From Acanthopleura granulata (taxonomy: Eukaryota; Mollusca; Polyplacophora; Chitonida; Chitonidae): a stretch of 64,000 nt of DNA. How positions within the stretch are numbered: position 1 is the stretch's first letter; every line of letters begins with the position of its first letter. The stretch covers positions 40,848,252 to 40,912,251 of the forward strand of contig JABBOT010000001.1 in NCBI GenBank assembly GCA_016165875.1, read 5' to 3'. Under the pieces are notes generated by a model, which saw only the letters and a list, made by a program, of their open reading frames with translations, did no database searches and was not told the origin of the DNA. A program made the translations under genes and the position numbers. Positions 20,024 through 32,315 of this stretch are shown here, one piece after another.

Positions 20024-23013
20024 GTGCATAAGGGGTTAACCTGGAACTTGGCCACCTGGATGTGTAAGGACAGCACTCCGCCTCTATCTCTATATTGTAC
20101 ATATGAAGACATTGAATATTTTGCTCTCTATTTTCAACAACAGCCTCCAAGCTGGCTCCATTGTTAGTCAATATCACACGGGAACCAGTTCACAGTGAAA
20201 TCAAGCAACCAGGGAAGGCAAGACGGGCTTATCTGACAAAGCCTCCAAAAAACAATGGCAGAATAAAGCACACCTGCACTCACCAAATAATGACAGAATT
20301 ACCGCGTGTGTTCGTCACTGACGTTCGCCGCTATTCAAGCTTTTAGAGGAGAGGATGGGATGGGATGGGGCTGTGTATATATGTAAGACCTTGAAATAGG
20401 ACATGTGGCGCGCGCGGAGAGAGATACATGTTACTGGTAAAGGGTAAAGAGTGTGATGATGTGTTATATAGTTAGGGTATTACAGCATTTAAGGTATTTA
20501 AAGTATTTAGTTACAGTGACAGTGAAGTAGACAATTACAGTGATAGTGAAGTAGATATTTAGTTGTTTGATGGTCAGTCTGTTTATGTTAATTAATCTTA
20601 AAGTTTATAAGCCAGTTGTTTACCTTGATATAGTAATAGTGAAGTGGATTATTAGTTATAGTTTATAAGCTAGTTGTTTACCTTGATACAGTGATAGTGA
20701 AGTAGACAATTAATTATTTGATAGTCAGTCTATTTATGTTAATTAATCTTATAGTTCATAAACCAGTTGTTTACCTTGGTATTCCGTTATTTGCTAAGTT
20801 TATTTAGTTGCTTAGTATATTAAGTTCTTTATTTAAATAGTTCATTTATTTAGTCAATTTATTATATAGTATTTGATAAAAATACTAAAACGTGTGGCGA
20901 TTTCTCATCCACGCGTCGCTAGTCGCGATTTGTTACTTAATTGCCTTGATTCTATTGCTATTTAGTTCTTTTAGTTTATTTAGTTCTTTTAGTTACTTTA
21001 TTTAAATAGTAGATTTATTTAGTTTATTTATGGTATAGTAATTGATAAAAATTTCAAGTTGAACAACTGGCTTATTTAGTTAGTTTTTTAGTTTCCTTAC
21101 TTAGTTCATTAGTTTATTTACATACATCTGTCAGTGAATTGATTTGTCGCGATTTTTTTAGATGTGCCGCGATTCGCGATTTGTTTATTTAATTGCCTTG
21201 ATCTGTTTATTTCAGTTAATTTACTTTCAATTGTTCATTTAATTACCGTGTCTTGATTTACTTATTTAATTGCCTTCCCCTGATTTGTTTATTTGATTGC
21301 CTTGCCTTGATTTGTTTATTTGATTGCCTTGCCTTTGATATGTTTATTTGATTGTTTTGCTTTGATTTGTTTATTTCAGTTAATTTACTTTTGTTGTCTT
21401 TAGCTGAATGGCCGTGAATTGTTATCGACATGCCACGATTTGTTGTGTTTTTTATTGTACGGTTTGTAGTGTTTTATTGCCCCGATTTGTTGTGTGCTGT
21501 TGCCACGATATCCATCCTTTCTTTGCGCCGATTTCCTTCCTTTCTTTGCCCCGGGTTCCTTCCCTTCTTTGACGCGATTTCGTTTTTTGCTGCGATTTGT
21601 CGTTCCTTTCCCGCGATTTGTTATTTAGTTGAATTGTTATTTGTTTCCTTTGTTATTCAGTTGCCTTGTTATCCAGTTGCCTTGTTATTCAGTTGCCTGG
21701 ATTTGCCTTAGTGTAGTTAGTTTATATTGCACCTACCCGAAATAACACAACACTCAACCATTCCCCTTAACCCAACAGCACAACCCTGCGAAAATAAACG
21801 ACGAAGCGTCGAAAAAGTAAACGACGAAGCGCCGAAAGCATAAACGACGAAGCGCGAAATAAAAGATCTTCAGTGCTTGACGTAACCAGCCATCCCTCCT
21901 CCCCTCCCCCACACACATACATACTTAACACTGCAAACACCACTCTTTGTTTGTTGTTTAGCTATTTCAATTGCCATTGCATGTTACTTGTTTAGCAACT
22001 TCGATTGTCCTTACTTGTTACTTGTTAGGCCAGGTGGATTGCCGTTACATGTTTAGCTAGTTCGATTGCCGTTACTTGTTCAGCCACTTCGATTGCCATT
22101 TCTCGTTACTTGTTTAGCCATTTCGTTTGCCATTGATTGTTACTTGTTTAGCCAGTTCGTTTGCAATTCATTGTGATTTGTTTAGCCACCTCGTTTGTAA
22201 TTCCTTGTTACTTGTTTAGCTACTTCGATCGCCATTGTTTGTCACTTGTTTAATTACATTGATTGAAATAGAGAAGAGGACAAAGGACACCCATGGGAAG
22301 GGAACAATGACCAATCAAATCAGGACAGCAAAAATGACTTTCTAATCATAGGACTCTCTCTTGCTTCAAACGAGTGGATGGGGCCTGACATCCCAACTCC
22401 CCCAAATATACTTGTCGCACTTGTTACAGGCACAGGTTTCCACTACGCTGGTTTTTCCTGGACGGCGCCCGGTATAAACGGCGAGAGCACTAGAACTGCA
22501 CGTCACAGAGGAGGAAGCGAGAGAACTACTGTAGCAACCTCTATCATTACTGGAACAAAAGCATCACTGTTCATTTTTGTTTGTATAGATTTGTGTAAAG
22601 CAGCTGTGTTTAATATTTACCTCGAAATATGCAGCAAATGTTTGAAAAACATAACATGAATTTGCTTAACCCAATGAAATAAATGTCCTCATTGATAATG
22701 GTTTTCAGTCTCACGATTGATTTTCATAACATTCCAAATTTTACTTAGCTTCATACCAATAAATATACGATATTAATGCTAGGTTTGGCATTTGGTTCTA
22801 GTCACTTCAAGCTCTCTGGATCAAATCGTAATTCCAGCAAGGTTATATACATATTACACACTGGTATATACCTACTTCTGTAACTGCCAATGCACTTGCA
22901 AGCAGACGGTAACCGGATTGAAACCAACGGGTCATACTGTTCAAACATAATATCAGGATAAAAATTACATGTTAAATTAGACTCATTAGTTTCATTTTGC
23001 ATTCATGTATGTT
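20024..23013 (+). repeat. 3-kb non-coding unit, copy 1
   Basis: Begins GTGCATAAGGGGTTAACC and ends GCATTCATGTATGTT. It matches 23814-26769 along its whole length with scattered substitutions and a few indels. Inside are low-complexity tandem blocks: TTTAGTT/TTTATTTAG runs (20760-21130), GATTTGTTTATTTGATTGCC units (21250-21370), three TAAACGACGAAGCG units (21793-21860) and TTACTTGTTTAGCCACTTCG units (21960-22260). The longest frame (22378-22659, 93 codons) is kept in copy 2 but with about four replacement and two silent changes, as expected for non-coding DNA. It has no terminal repeats of its own that I can see. Confidence 0.88.
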
Positions 23014-23071
23014 CCAAGAAGATAATGAAATATTCCTTCCAGCGGTGGTTGAAGAACTGGGTTATATATAT
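23014..23071 (+). repeat. 58-bp direct repeat, right flank of duplicated unit copy 1
   Basis: Second copy of 19964-20021. It is followed by about 740 bp of single-copy sequence, then by copy 2 of the 3-kb unit, which lacks this flank. Confidence 0.88.
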
Positions 23072-23813
23072 TTTCTTTACTAAGACACGAGAGAAGTCAA
23101 GTTTTTATAGGGCATTACATGTTCTGTAAATATGTGATATTTTTTACTGTGTCATAATTGTGATACAGATGAAAGGATTAATTGTTATATTGCTCAACAG
23201 ATATTAATGATTATAATGAGCAGTTCTTAATTACAGGATGTCTATAAACATACATGTGATCACCAGACAGTATTATTGTATTAGGCTATTACATGGCATA
23301 CCTACCTCTATGGTCAAAGAAGTAAATTTGCAATAAAATAAACTTTTACCACAGAAAAATATTTCAATGAGCAGATTGGAAAGATTTCTACACCCCACTT
23401 ACGCTAAACGCACAACAGATACCATGTTGCTGGTCTTGTGCCAAAATAAAGCGACAGACTCGATTTGATTACTCTACAAACCAGTTAACCCTTTAAGCTG
23501 CTCAGACTGTTTGTAAGGCACATACAGTACATAGAGAGAGCCTTGTGAGAAGCAAAATCATGCACTAGCCGAGTTGTGTTTTGTTAAGATTTATTTACAC
23601 TGAGCGATTCAGTAATGTACATGTTGCTGTTATCAGTCTAGGATGGTCTTCACTTCTGAGATATTTTTGTATCATTTCTTGAAAACTTTCGTGTTGTAAA
23701 TAAATAAATAAATAAATAAATACATAAATTGTCACAGATTTGCTTGTCGTTATTTCCATGTGCTGGTCTTTAGTTTGCAAGCCACCTGAGCGAGGAGCCC
23801 GTGGTGCATAAGG
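23072..23813. other. spacer between the two 3-kb units
   Basis: Single-copy AT-rich DNA with an (AAAT)n run at about 23697-23722. No gene seen. Confidence 0.6.
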
Positions 23814-26769
23814 GGTTAACCTGGAACTTGGCCACCTGGATGTGTAAGGACAGCACTCCCCCTCTATCTCTATATTGTACATATGAAGACATTGAATATT
23901 TTGCTCTCTATTTTCAACAACAGCCTCCAAGCTGGCTCCATTGTTAGTCAGTATCACATTGGAACCGGTTCACAGTGAAATCAAGCAACCAGGGAAGGCA
24001 AGACGGACTTATCTGACAAAGCCTCTAAAATACAATGGCAGAATAAAGCACACCTGCACTCACCAAATAATGACAGAATTACCGCGTGTGCTTGTCACTG
24101 ACGTTCGCCGCTATTCAAAGTTTTAGAGGAGAATGTCTGATGGGATGGGGCTGTGTATATATGTAAGACCTTGAAATAGGACACGTGGCGCACGCGGAGA
24201 GAGATACATGTTACTGGTAAAGGGTAAAGAGTGTGATGATGTGTTATATAGTTAGGGTATTACAGCATTTAAGGTATTTAAAATATTTAGTTACAGTGAC
24301 AGTGAAGTAGACAATTACAGTGATAGTGAAGTAGATATTTAGTTGTTTGATGGTCAGTCTGTTTATGTTAATTAATCTTAAAGTTTATAAGCCAGTTGTG
24401 TACCTTGATATAGTAATAGTGAAGTGGATTATCAGTTATAGTTTATAAGCTAGTTGCTTACCTTGATACAGTGATAGTGAAGTAGACAATTAATTATTTG
24501 ATAGTCAGTCTGTTTATGTTAATTAATCTTATAGTTCATAAGCCAGTTGTTTACCTTGGTATTTCGTTATTTGCTAAGTTTATTTAGTTGTTTAGTATAT
24601 TAAGTTCTTTATTTAAATAGTTCATTTATTTAGTCGATTTATGATATATTAGTTGATAAAAATAAAAAACGTGTCGCGATTTCTTATCGATGCGTCGCTA
24701 GTCGCGATTTGTTACTTAATTGCCTTGATTCTATTGCTATTTAGTTCTTTTAGTTTATTTAGTTCTTTTAGTTACTTTATTTAAATAGTAGATTTATTTA
24801 GTTTATTTATGGTATAGTAATTGATAAAAATATCAAGTTGAACAACTGGCTTATTTAGTTAGTTTTTTAGTTTCCTTACTTAGTTCATTAGTTTATTTAC
24901 ATACATCTTTCAGTGAATTGATTTGTCGCGATTTTTTTAGACGTGCCGCGATTCGCGATTTATTTATTTAATTGCCTTGATCTGTTTATTTCAGTTAATT
25001 TACTTTCAATTGTTCATTTAATTACCCTGTCTTGATTTATTTATTTAATTGCCTTCCCCTGATTTGTTTATTTGATTGCCTTGCCTTGATTTGTTTATTT
25101 GATTGCCTTGCCTTTGATATGTTTATTTGATTGTTTTGCTTTGATTTGTTTATTTCAGTTAATTTACTTTTGTTGTCTTTAGCTGAATTGCCATGAATTG
25201 TTATCGACATGCCGCGATTTGTTGTGTTTTTTATTGTACGGTTTGTTGTGTTTTATTGCCCCGATTTGTTGTGTGCTATTGCCACGATATCCATCCTTTC
25301 TTTGCGCCGATTTCATTCCTTTCTTTGCCCCGGTTTCCTTCCCTTCTTTGACGCGATTTCGTTTTTTGCTGCGATTTTTCGTTCCTTCCCCGCGATTTGT
25401 TATTTAGTTGAATTGTTGTTTGTTTCCTTTGTTATTCAGTTGCCTTGTTATCCAGTTGCCTTGTTATTCAGTTGCCTGGATTTGCCTTAGTGTAGTTAGT
25501 TTATATTTCACCTACCCGAAATAACACAACACTCAACCATTCCCCTTAACCCAACAGCACAACCCAGCGAAAATAAACGACGAAGCGTCGAAAAAGTAAA
25601 CGACGAACCGCGAAATAAAAGATCTTCAGTGCTTGACGTAACCAGCCATCCCTCCTCCCCTCCCCCACACACATACATACTTAACACTGCCCACACCACT
25701 CTTTGTTTGTTGTTTAGCTACTTCAATTGCCATTGCATGTTACTTGTTTAGCCACTTCGATTGGCCTTACTTGTTACTTGTTAGGCTAGGTGGATTGCCG
25801 TTACATGTATAGCTAGTTCTATTGCCGTTACTTGTTCAGCCACTTCGATTGCCATTTCTCGTTACTTGTTTAGCCATTTCGTTTGCCATTGATTGTTACT
25901 TGTTTAGCCAATTCGTTTGCAGTTCATTGTGATTTGTTTAGCCACCTCGTTTGTAATTCCTTGTTACTTGTTTAGCTACTTCGATCGCCATTGTTTGTCA
26001 CTTGTTTAATTACTTTGATTGAAATAGAGAAGAGGAAAAAGGAGACCCATGGGAAGGGAACAATGACCAATCAAATCAGGACCGCAAAAATGACTTTCTA
26101 ATCATAGGACTCTCTCTTGCTTCAAACGAGTGGATGGGGCCTGACATCCCAACTCCCCCAAATATACTTGTCTCACTTGTTACAGGCACAGGTTTCCACT
26201 ACGCTGGTTTTTCCTGGACGGCGCCCGGTATAAATGGCGAGAGCACTAGAACTGCACGTCACAGAGGAGGAAGCAAGAGAACTACTGTAGCAACCTCTAT
26301 CATTACTGGAACAAAAGCATCACTGTTCATTTTTGTTTGTATAGATTTGCGTAAAGCAGCTGTGTTTAATATTTACCTCGGAATATGCAGCAAATGTTTG
26401 AAAAACATCACATGAATTTGCTTAACCCAATGAAATAAATGTCCTCATTGATAATGGTTTTCAGTCTCACGGTTGATTTTCATAACATTCCAACTTTTAC
26501 TTAGCTTCATACCAATAAATATACGATATTAATGCTAGGTTTGGCATTTGGTTCTAGTCACTTCAAGATCTCTGGATCAAATCGTAATTCCAGCAAGGTT
26601 ATATACATATTACACACTGGTATATACCTACTTCTGTAACTGCCAATGCACTTGCAAGCAGACGGTAACCGGATTGAAACCAACGGGTCATACTGTTCAA
26701 ACATAATATCAGGATAAAAATTACATGTTAAATTAGACTCATTAGTTTCATTTTGCATTCATGTATGTT
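23814..26769 (+). repeat. 3-kb non-coding unit, copy 2
   Basis: Same start and end as copy 1. It is 34 bp shorter, partly because only two TAAACGACGAA units remain near 25574-25605 where copy 1 has three. The downstream flank (ACAAAAAATCACATG) differs from that of copy 1, so this end defines the unit boundary. Confidence 0.88.
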
Positions 26770-26954
26770 ACAAAAAATCACATGTATGGAAATGACCAGG
26801 TCCCAGTTTCTCGAAGCGTGTGAATTTTTCTGGCTGCAGCAATGTAATACTACATACTTACGCCTATGTGGAAGACCACTCAAAATTGAAGTTATGATGA
26901 GTGAACAGAGCGTGAAAAACTGTATCTAAAAATACCTTGAATGATTGTTTTTTT

Positions 26955-27232
26955 CAGATTTTTTTCCCACCAAATTAAACTCAGTCAAATATTCTGATTG
27001 TAAGGTGGACTTTATGGACCATATTGAACCTGCTGAAGGACAGTGACGTCACACATAAATTTAGCTGCTAAAGAGCCCCTCATTGTTACCTGTAGTGCTA
27101 CAACGGTATTTCATGTGGAAACTAAAATGATAATATGTGACGTCACTGTTCTTCAGGCGGCTTGATGTGATCCATAAAGTTCACCAAACAATCAAAAATT
27201 TTGACTGCGTTTAAGTTGGTGAAAAATTTGTA
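26955..27232. mobile_element. foldback MITE, family 1
   Basis: Arms 26955-27054 and 27135-27232 are imperfect reverse complements. They pair through ACTTTATGGA, GACAGTGACGTCACA / TGTGACGTCACTGTTC and the outer TTTCACCAACTTAAAC-like ends, with an ~80-bp loop. There is no coding capacity. The palindrome TGACGTCA sits in both arms. Related to 31346-31622. Confidence 0.75.
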
Positions 27233-28231
27233 GTTCTTTCGTATGACCCTAACTGGGAGTGATCCTGTATCTCCGGCCCTCGTGGCGGAGGCTCTAACTA
27301 CTAAGCCATCGAGGCGGTCTCTTGTCGTCCCGAAAAACCAGTGCTAGGACGATTGTCAACGGCTTTGGAGCGAAGTGAAAACAAGCCCTGATATACAGGC
27401 GACAATAAATAAGACAGAGAAACCAGAGAAAACAGTCCAAACTGCTGTTTATTATTTCAAGCATTAAAATGTCCTGTTGTTGACTGAAAGGTTCATTACA
27501 CCATGTATACGGAAACCACAGATGCTTCCGTGAAAGTGGAAAACAAAGTCTCTATCCAAATTCCAAGCCATTTTTAAACCCTGGTTGCACGTGCAATGTC
27601 ATGTTGTCTTCATTTGGTGAGATCAAATCCTAAAATGTAAGAAATGGCATGCATAATTCAAAGACTGTTGGCAAATTTACCTGCTCGATACTAGTACTAT
27701 GCATTCTCCCAGGCCCCGACTGATATGTTTTATACATGTTCAAGGGGTGAATATGACAAAAAACACCTCCACAATGTCAAAAAACACATTTCTCATTTTA
27801 AGAAAGCACATATTACTGGACATCATTATTCGATTAACAGGAACCGTCGTCAAACTTGGGAGTCGATGGTCAAAATACACAGTAACATTATTCTGTTTAA
27901 ATTTCAAAAGTGAAGCAATTTGTCAAACACAGTGTTGACAATATAGCACAAAAAGGGCCTTAACTCTTAATTTTTAAGCTAACTTAATTTTTAAGCTATG
28001 TCACTTGGTTTTAGCTTTATTGATCGGATATATAAGTATGTATGTTATGCAAGTCTGCATGTCTGGCCGAAGTCTGTTAACTTTTCCTTCAAAACTCTAC
28101 TCCTCCTAAAGATTTTGTCCGATTTCAACTAAACTTTCTTGAAGTGAAGACTACATCAACACAGATGATTCGTAGTATCGATTTTTAATTCCGATGATCG
28201 GTTGTCCGTCTGTGTGTTCATCCAGTATATA

Positions 28232-28620
28232 CTGAATTCCGAAAGAAACGCGAATGGGAGAAATAGTATAAACTGCAACTGAGTAAGGGCGGGTTTACTT
28301 TATTAAAACATATTTCTCTTACATAACAAGGCAACAACTCAATTAAAAGCTCATATCGTGCTGATTCTTCCGAATGAATGGAAATGGAGAACTCGTTTAA
28401 TTTGGCTCAAAATAGCCACGCTTTTGGGGAATTGTTTTTCTGATGGAATAAAGCTTAACGTCAATAACGAGTGCGAGCCCCATTAGCGTCAACAACAGCA
28501 GCACATCTTCTACCTATGCTGTTGAAAAGACTTCGGATGAACCTCAGAGAATTGTTATTGTAAATGTCAGTGATGCTTTGTTACAGTTGTTGCAAGGTAA
28601 CTCAGCACTCAGACGTGATA
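28232..28620 (-). pseudogene. Tc1/mariner transposase tail and element end
   Basis: On the minus strand a frame ending at TGA 28463-28461 reads IGRRCAAVVDANGARTRY, which fits the standard C-terminus of Tc1-like transposases (RRC-ACI-A-GGHTRY). Just upstream in the same frame is LRFIRSLFNSIG, with a stop further in. Beyond the gene, about 28232, lies the sequence TATACTGAATTCCGAAAGAAACG after a TA, which looks like an element end. The catalytic DDE part is not readable, so the copy is dead. It probably extends to about 28860, where I can no longer follow it. Confidence 0.6.
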
Positions 28621-28869
28621 TGGTCACTGTTGCATTAAAATACGAATGCAACAGTTCTACGATTTATTTTCCTTACGAAGCATTCCCAGACCAAGAATCT
28701 CTTGAAAAGAAAGCGCATTCAACTGAACGAGCAAACGCTTCACGAGGAATATGAAAATTAAAATCAGTACAATTTGGTGTCACCTGACACCACGGTTGCT
28801 GCGTTTGCGAAAGATACTCATCTTTAAAATTGAAAAACACTCTCTGGAACACCTATTACATATCTACAC

Positions 28870-29660
28870 ACTTTCGATAACTCAGAATGTACTTCCGATT
28901 TGACACTGGAAAAAATTCGAGTTTTGTTTTAATACGTTCTGCTCTGGTGGTAGAGAAAACGTCAACATATTTAACATAATGACGCCAAAAACAGGATACG
29001 GTTACACTATGATATATTTTTGCACACAGATATACTAGACACCCTAATGTTACTGGCTGAAAAATGAAAGACATGTAAAGCTGTTGTCCCTGATGACTTG
29101 TGGGGAAGTTAAGTCATCCATTGTCACTTTTATGAAAAATATCAAACATTATAATCTCTGGCTTGCAGTCATATTCGATAAGTTCAAATATGTCTTGTCA
29201 AAGATGTCCCTTTCTAAATTCCTTATTTTTCGGTGCTTTCATCACTCTTGCAGGAAGTCGCAACACCTAAAGGCAACTCGTCAACCACATCATTCATCAA
29301 CGGCCTCATTACAAAGAGTCCCACCACCTCTTTTTACGGTCCTTTTCCAGGTTAATCCCAATGCCTGTTGCTCCGACAGCTTTGCTTCTACCAAAGTTTG
29401 TAGTTGAATGCAGGCGATCAAATACTTGATCTTGTGTGTACGGCTATACAGAAGCAGTTCATATTTTGAGCTGATCTGATGAATCCTAGCCTATCACCAG
29501 CATCTGTTGCAGTTTGAAGATTACAAACAAGACAGTTAGTCAAGGCTAAACAAACTGCTGATAGAACAGCAGTTTATCCTTCTCCCAGTATCGAATGGTA
29601 TGACTGGTTTTGTTGACAGTGGTTTCTTTGTTCTTTTTTATGGATCTTTTCCCCATGAAG
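28870..29660. other. unassigned interval
   Basis: No supported gene. A plus-strand frame at 29084-29407 is open for 107 codons but lacks domain features and has no relatives I can name. It may be further transposon debris. Confidence 0.4.
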
Positions 29661-29667
29661 CCTTCAC

Positions 29668-30095
29668 GCTGATTCCGAATATGCAAGTTATGGAAAACCT
29701 GATATGACGTTATCAAAAGTGGGTGTATCTTCATAACCAATGAAGCCAGAGACGCAGTCTTAAGGCCTAACATCATCCCAAGGCATGGAGACAACTTTCA
29801 CATAACCGGAAGTAACGTGAGCAAATCGGAAGTAGTACATATTCCCCCATCACCATTTTTGCAAGTTTCAAAGTTGAAAACTTGTGCGGCTAAAATGGCA
29901 CGCCAGAAGTGCGAGAAACTTAGGTAGGTAGAAGGCCTGAGGATTGTTTTTGTGAATAAAAGTTTGGATGTCCTAGGTCAGCTGACAGCCGCGACGTTGG
30001 GTTGATAGGAAAATATTTGAGAGGCATTTTCTCCCGTATTCTAAATACGACTGACATGAAATTTTGCACAAGTAACAACTGTAAGTGATGTCGTG
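29668..30095 (+). repeat. dispersed repeat, copy 2
   Basis: Same family and orientation as 15908-16345 (see that entry for shared phrases). Here it runs straight into the 356-bp satellite. Confidence 0.8.
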
Positions 30096-30130
30096 AAAAC
30101 GAAAAATTCGAATTTGAGTTTTCCAAATAC

Positions 30131-31140
30131 GACGTAGTTTGGCGCCCTGGTCACGAATCTGGCCTTATTTCTTTCGTGCGATGCATACTTTCGTGGCAAA
30201 TTGCGATCAAATTGAGAAAAAGCGCAATATTCCCCACTGATGCAGGTATGAGAGAGAAGATGGTTAAAGCTATGAAGCTCTAGATCGCTCAGTGGAAAGC
30301 GCTATATGCGTACTGTGTACTGAAAATCTTTGAGCTGTCTTAAAAGATGCAGGACTTACAGGTCTTCAAAAGTTTGCAAAAGGCCGATTTACTGTATTTG
30401 GCACATTTTCATCTACATGCTATATAATGCATCTGCAGTGACTTCGTGTTTAGGATGTATGTACAAACATCGTAACTATGCTACCCGACGTAGTCTGACG
30501 TCCTGATCACGAATCTGGCCTTATTTCTTTCGTGCGATGCATACTTTCGTGGCAAATTGCGATCAAATTGAGAAAAAGCGCAATATTCCCCATTGATGCA
30601 GGTATGAGAGAGAAGATGGTTAAAGCTATGAAGCTCTAGATCGCTCAGTGGAAAGCGCTATATGCGTACTGTGTACTGAAAATCTTTGAGCTGTCTTAAA
30701 AGATGCAGGACTTACAGGTCTTCAAAAGTTTGCAAAAGGCCGATTTACTGTATTTGGCACATTTTCATCTACATGCTATATAATGCATCTGCAGTGACTT
30801 CGTGTTTAGGATGTATGTACAAACATCGTAACTATGCTACCCGACGTAGTCTGACGTCCTGATCACGAATCTTGTCTTATTTCTTTCCCACAATGCACAT
30901 TTTTGTCGCAAATTGCGATCAAAAAAGGCTCTTCAGGGATCCAAAAGTTTACAAAAGAACCATTTACTACGTTTGGCACATACGTCTATGATATATCATG
31001 CATCTGTCATGACTTCGTGTTAAGGATGAGTGTACAACTATCATAAGTATGCTAACGGAGGATGTTTGACGTCATGATCACGAATCTGGTGTTATTTATT
31101 TCCTGCGATGTATACTTTTGCCACAAATTGCTGAGTGTGA
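30131..31140 (+). repeat. 356-bp satellite, two full and two partial units
   Basis: Units start at GACGTAGT.TG.CG at 30131, 30487 and 30843, giving a period of 356. The first two are nearly identical over their whole length, from CACGAATCTGGCCTTATTTC through AACATCGTAACTATGCTACC. The third (30843 to about 31060) has lost some 140 bp and is more diverged. A fourth starts near 31061 and fades by 31140. Age therefore rises from left to right. Confidence 0.9.
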
Positions 31141-31345
31141 CAAGAAGCAATTTTGCCCCATGTCTGCAGATCACGTGAATGAAAACTGTTACAATTGTAA
31201 ACATGGAAACCTCGTTGTGCAAAGAGATGCACATCTACTGTATATGCGCGGAAGTAACAAAAAAAAAAAAACGCTGAAAATATGCATATACATGCCCTAT
31301 TGGCTTGAACCCCGGCATCGCTGTCACTGACAGCTATATTGATCA

Positions 31346-31622
31346 TCATTTTTTGGCATTTTTTTTTATAGTGATCAAAATGGAAATAAAGACTGAAGTG
31401 ATACGGTGGACTTTGTACAGTGATGTCGCAAATTCACACAGGTGTTGCACTACATATGTATTCACACAGAACTTAGGCATACAGCTTCCAGGTGATGTTT
31501 AGCAGCTAAAAAGAATCTGCGACATCACTGTGCTTCAACCAGTCCGATATGGTTGAGAACATCCATCGCAGCATCTCAATCTTTATTTCCATTTTAACGA
31601 CTTAAAAAAAATGCCCCCAAAT
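31346..31622. mobile_element. foldback MITE, family 1, second copy
   Basis: Arms about 31350-31435 and 31523-31620 pair through AAAATGGAAATAAAGA / TCTTTATTTCCATTTT and ACAGTGATGTCGCA / TGCGACATCACTGT. It shares the inner CAGTGA.GTC and TTAGC.GCTAAA phrases with 26955-27232, so the two are the same family. It is non-coding. Confidence 0.7.
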
Positions 31623-32315
31623 CACGAAGGCCATGTTTCCAATCACCACAGTATTGTCCCTTATATTACGCGTACTTTGTTCAAATATGGTCTGTTTATT
31701 TAAGCCTCCCAAATCCTCATCAGAACTACATGTACACATAAATACATGGCAAACACTTGAATGCCAGAACACCTGGACACTTTTCAATTCTTCACATTTT
31801 TTGAAATTTAAAACTGATACTATGTTAAACGACCTAAATTTCACCCACAAGACTGCATCTTTAAAGCCAAGTAAATGATATTTAATGTTAAATATTTGTC
31901 TATGTTGGAAGATTTTTCTGGTAGCAAATTACCTTACCTTCCACACAAACTTCAAAACATTTTTATACAATTATTATTATTATCAGGCAAAATTGCAATT
32001 ATGGGCAAAACTGAAGATAATTTACCACCATTAACATCTTTCAAGCCTCAAAAGTTATCACGTTCGAATCCGCTAAAGGCTCTGGTGTGTTTTCATTTTA
32101 TTTCATGTTACAGAAATTATGAAAGCCTTCACATTTGAAGATCAACTGCTCAGCAAATAACTTCCATCCATCAACTCTTGGAAATATTGGAAAAATCATT
32201 TATTTCATTATATAAGACCCTTTTCGTCCTTTTGTGGAGCATAGTAAGTAAATAAAAAAAATCTGAGAATAAGATGATGCCCGCTTGAAGCATCCATGCA
32301 TACTTGTGCATTCAT

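Noticed and set aside
22378..22659. 93-codon frame kept in both 3-kb units as a gene
   Set aside because: Differences between copies are mostly replacements and there is no domain or start context. Retention is explained by recent duplication.
27245..27335. tRNA gene or third SINE family (reads GCCTCGATGGCTTAGTAGTT on the minus strand)
   Set aside because: The A-box-like part is fair but the B box and stems do not fit, and I found no second copy in the window.
29084..29407. 107-codon plus-strand ORF
   Set aside because: No recognisable domain, no partner exons, and no start or codon pattern better than chance.
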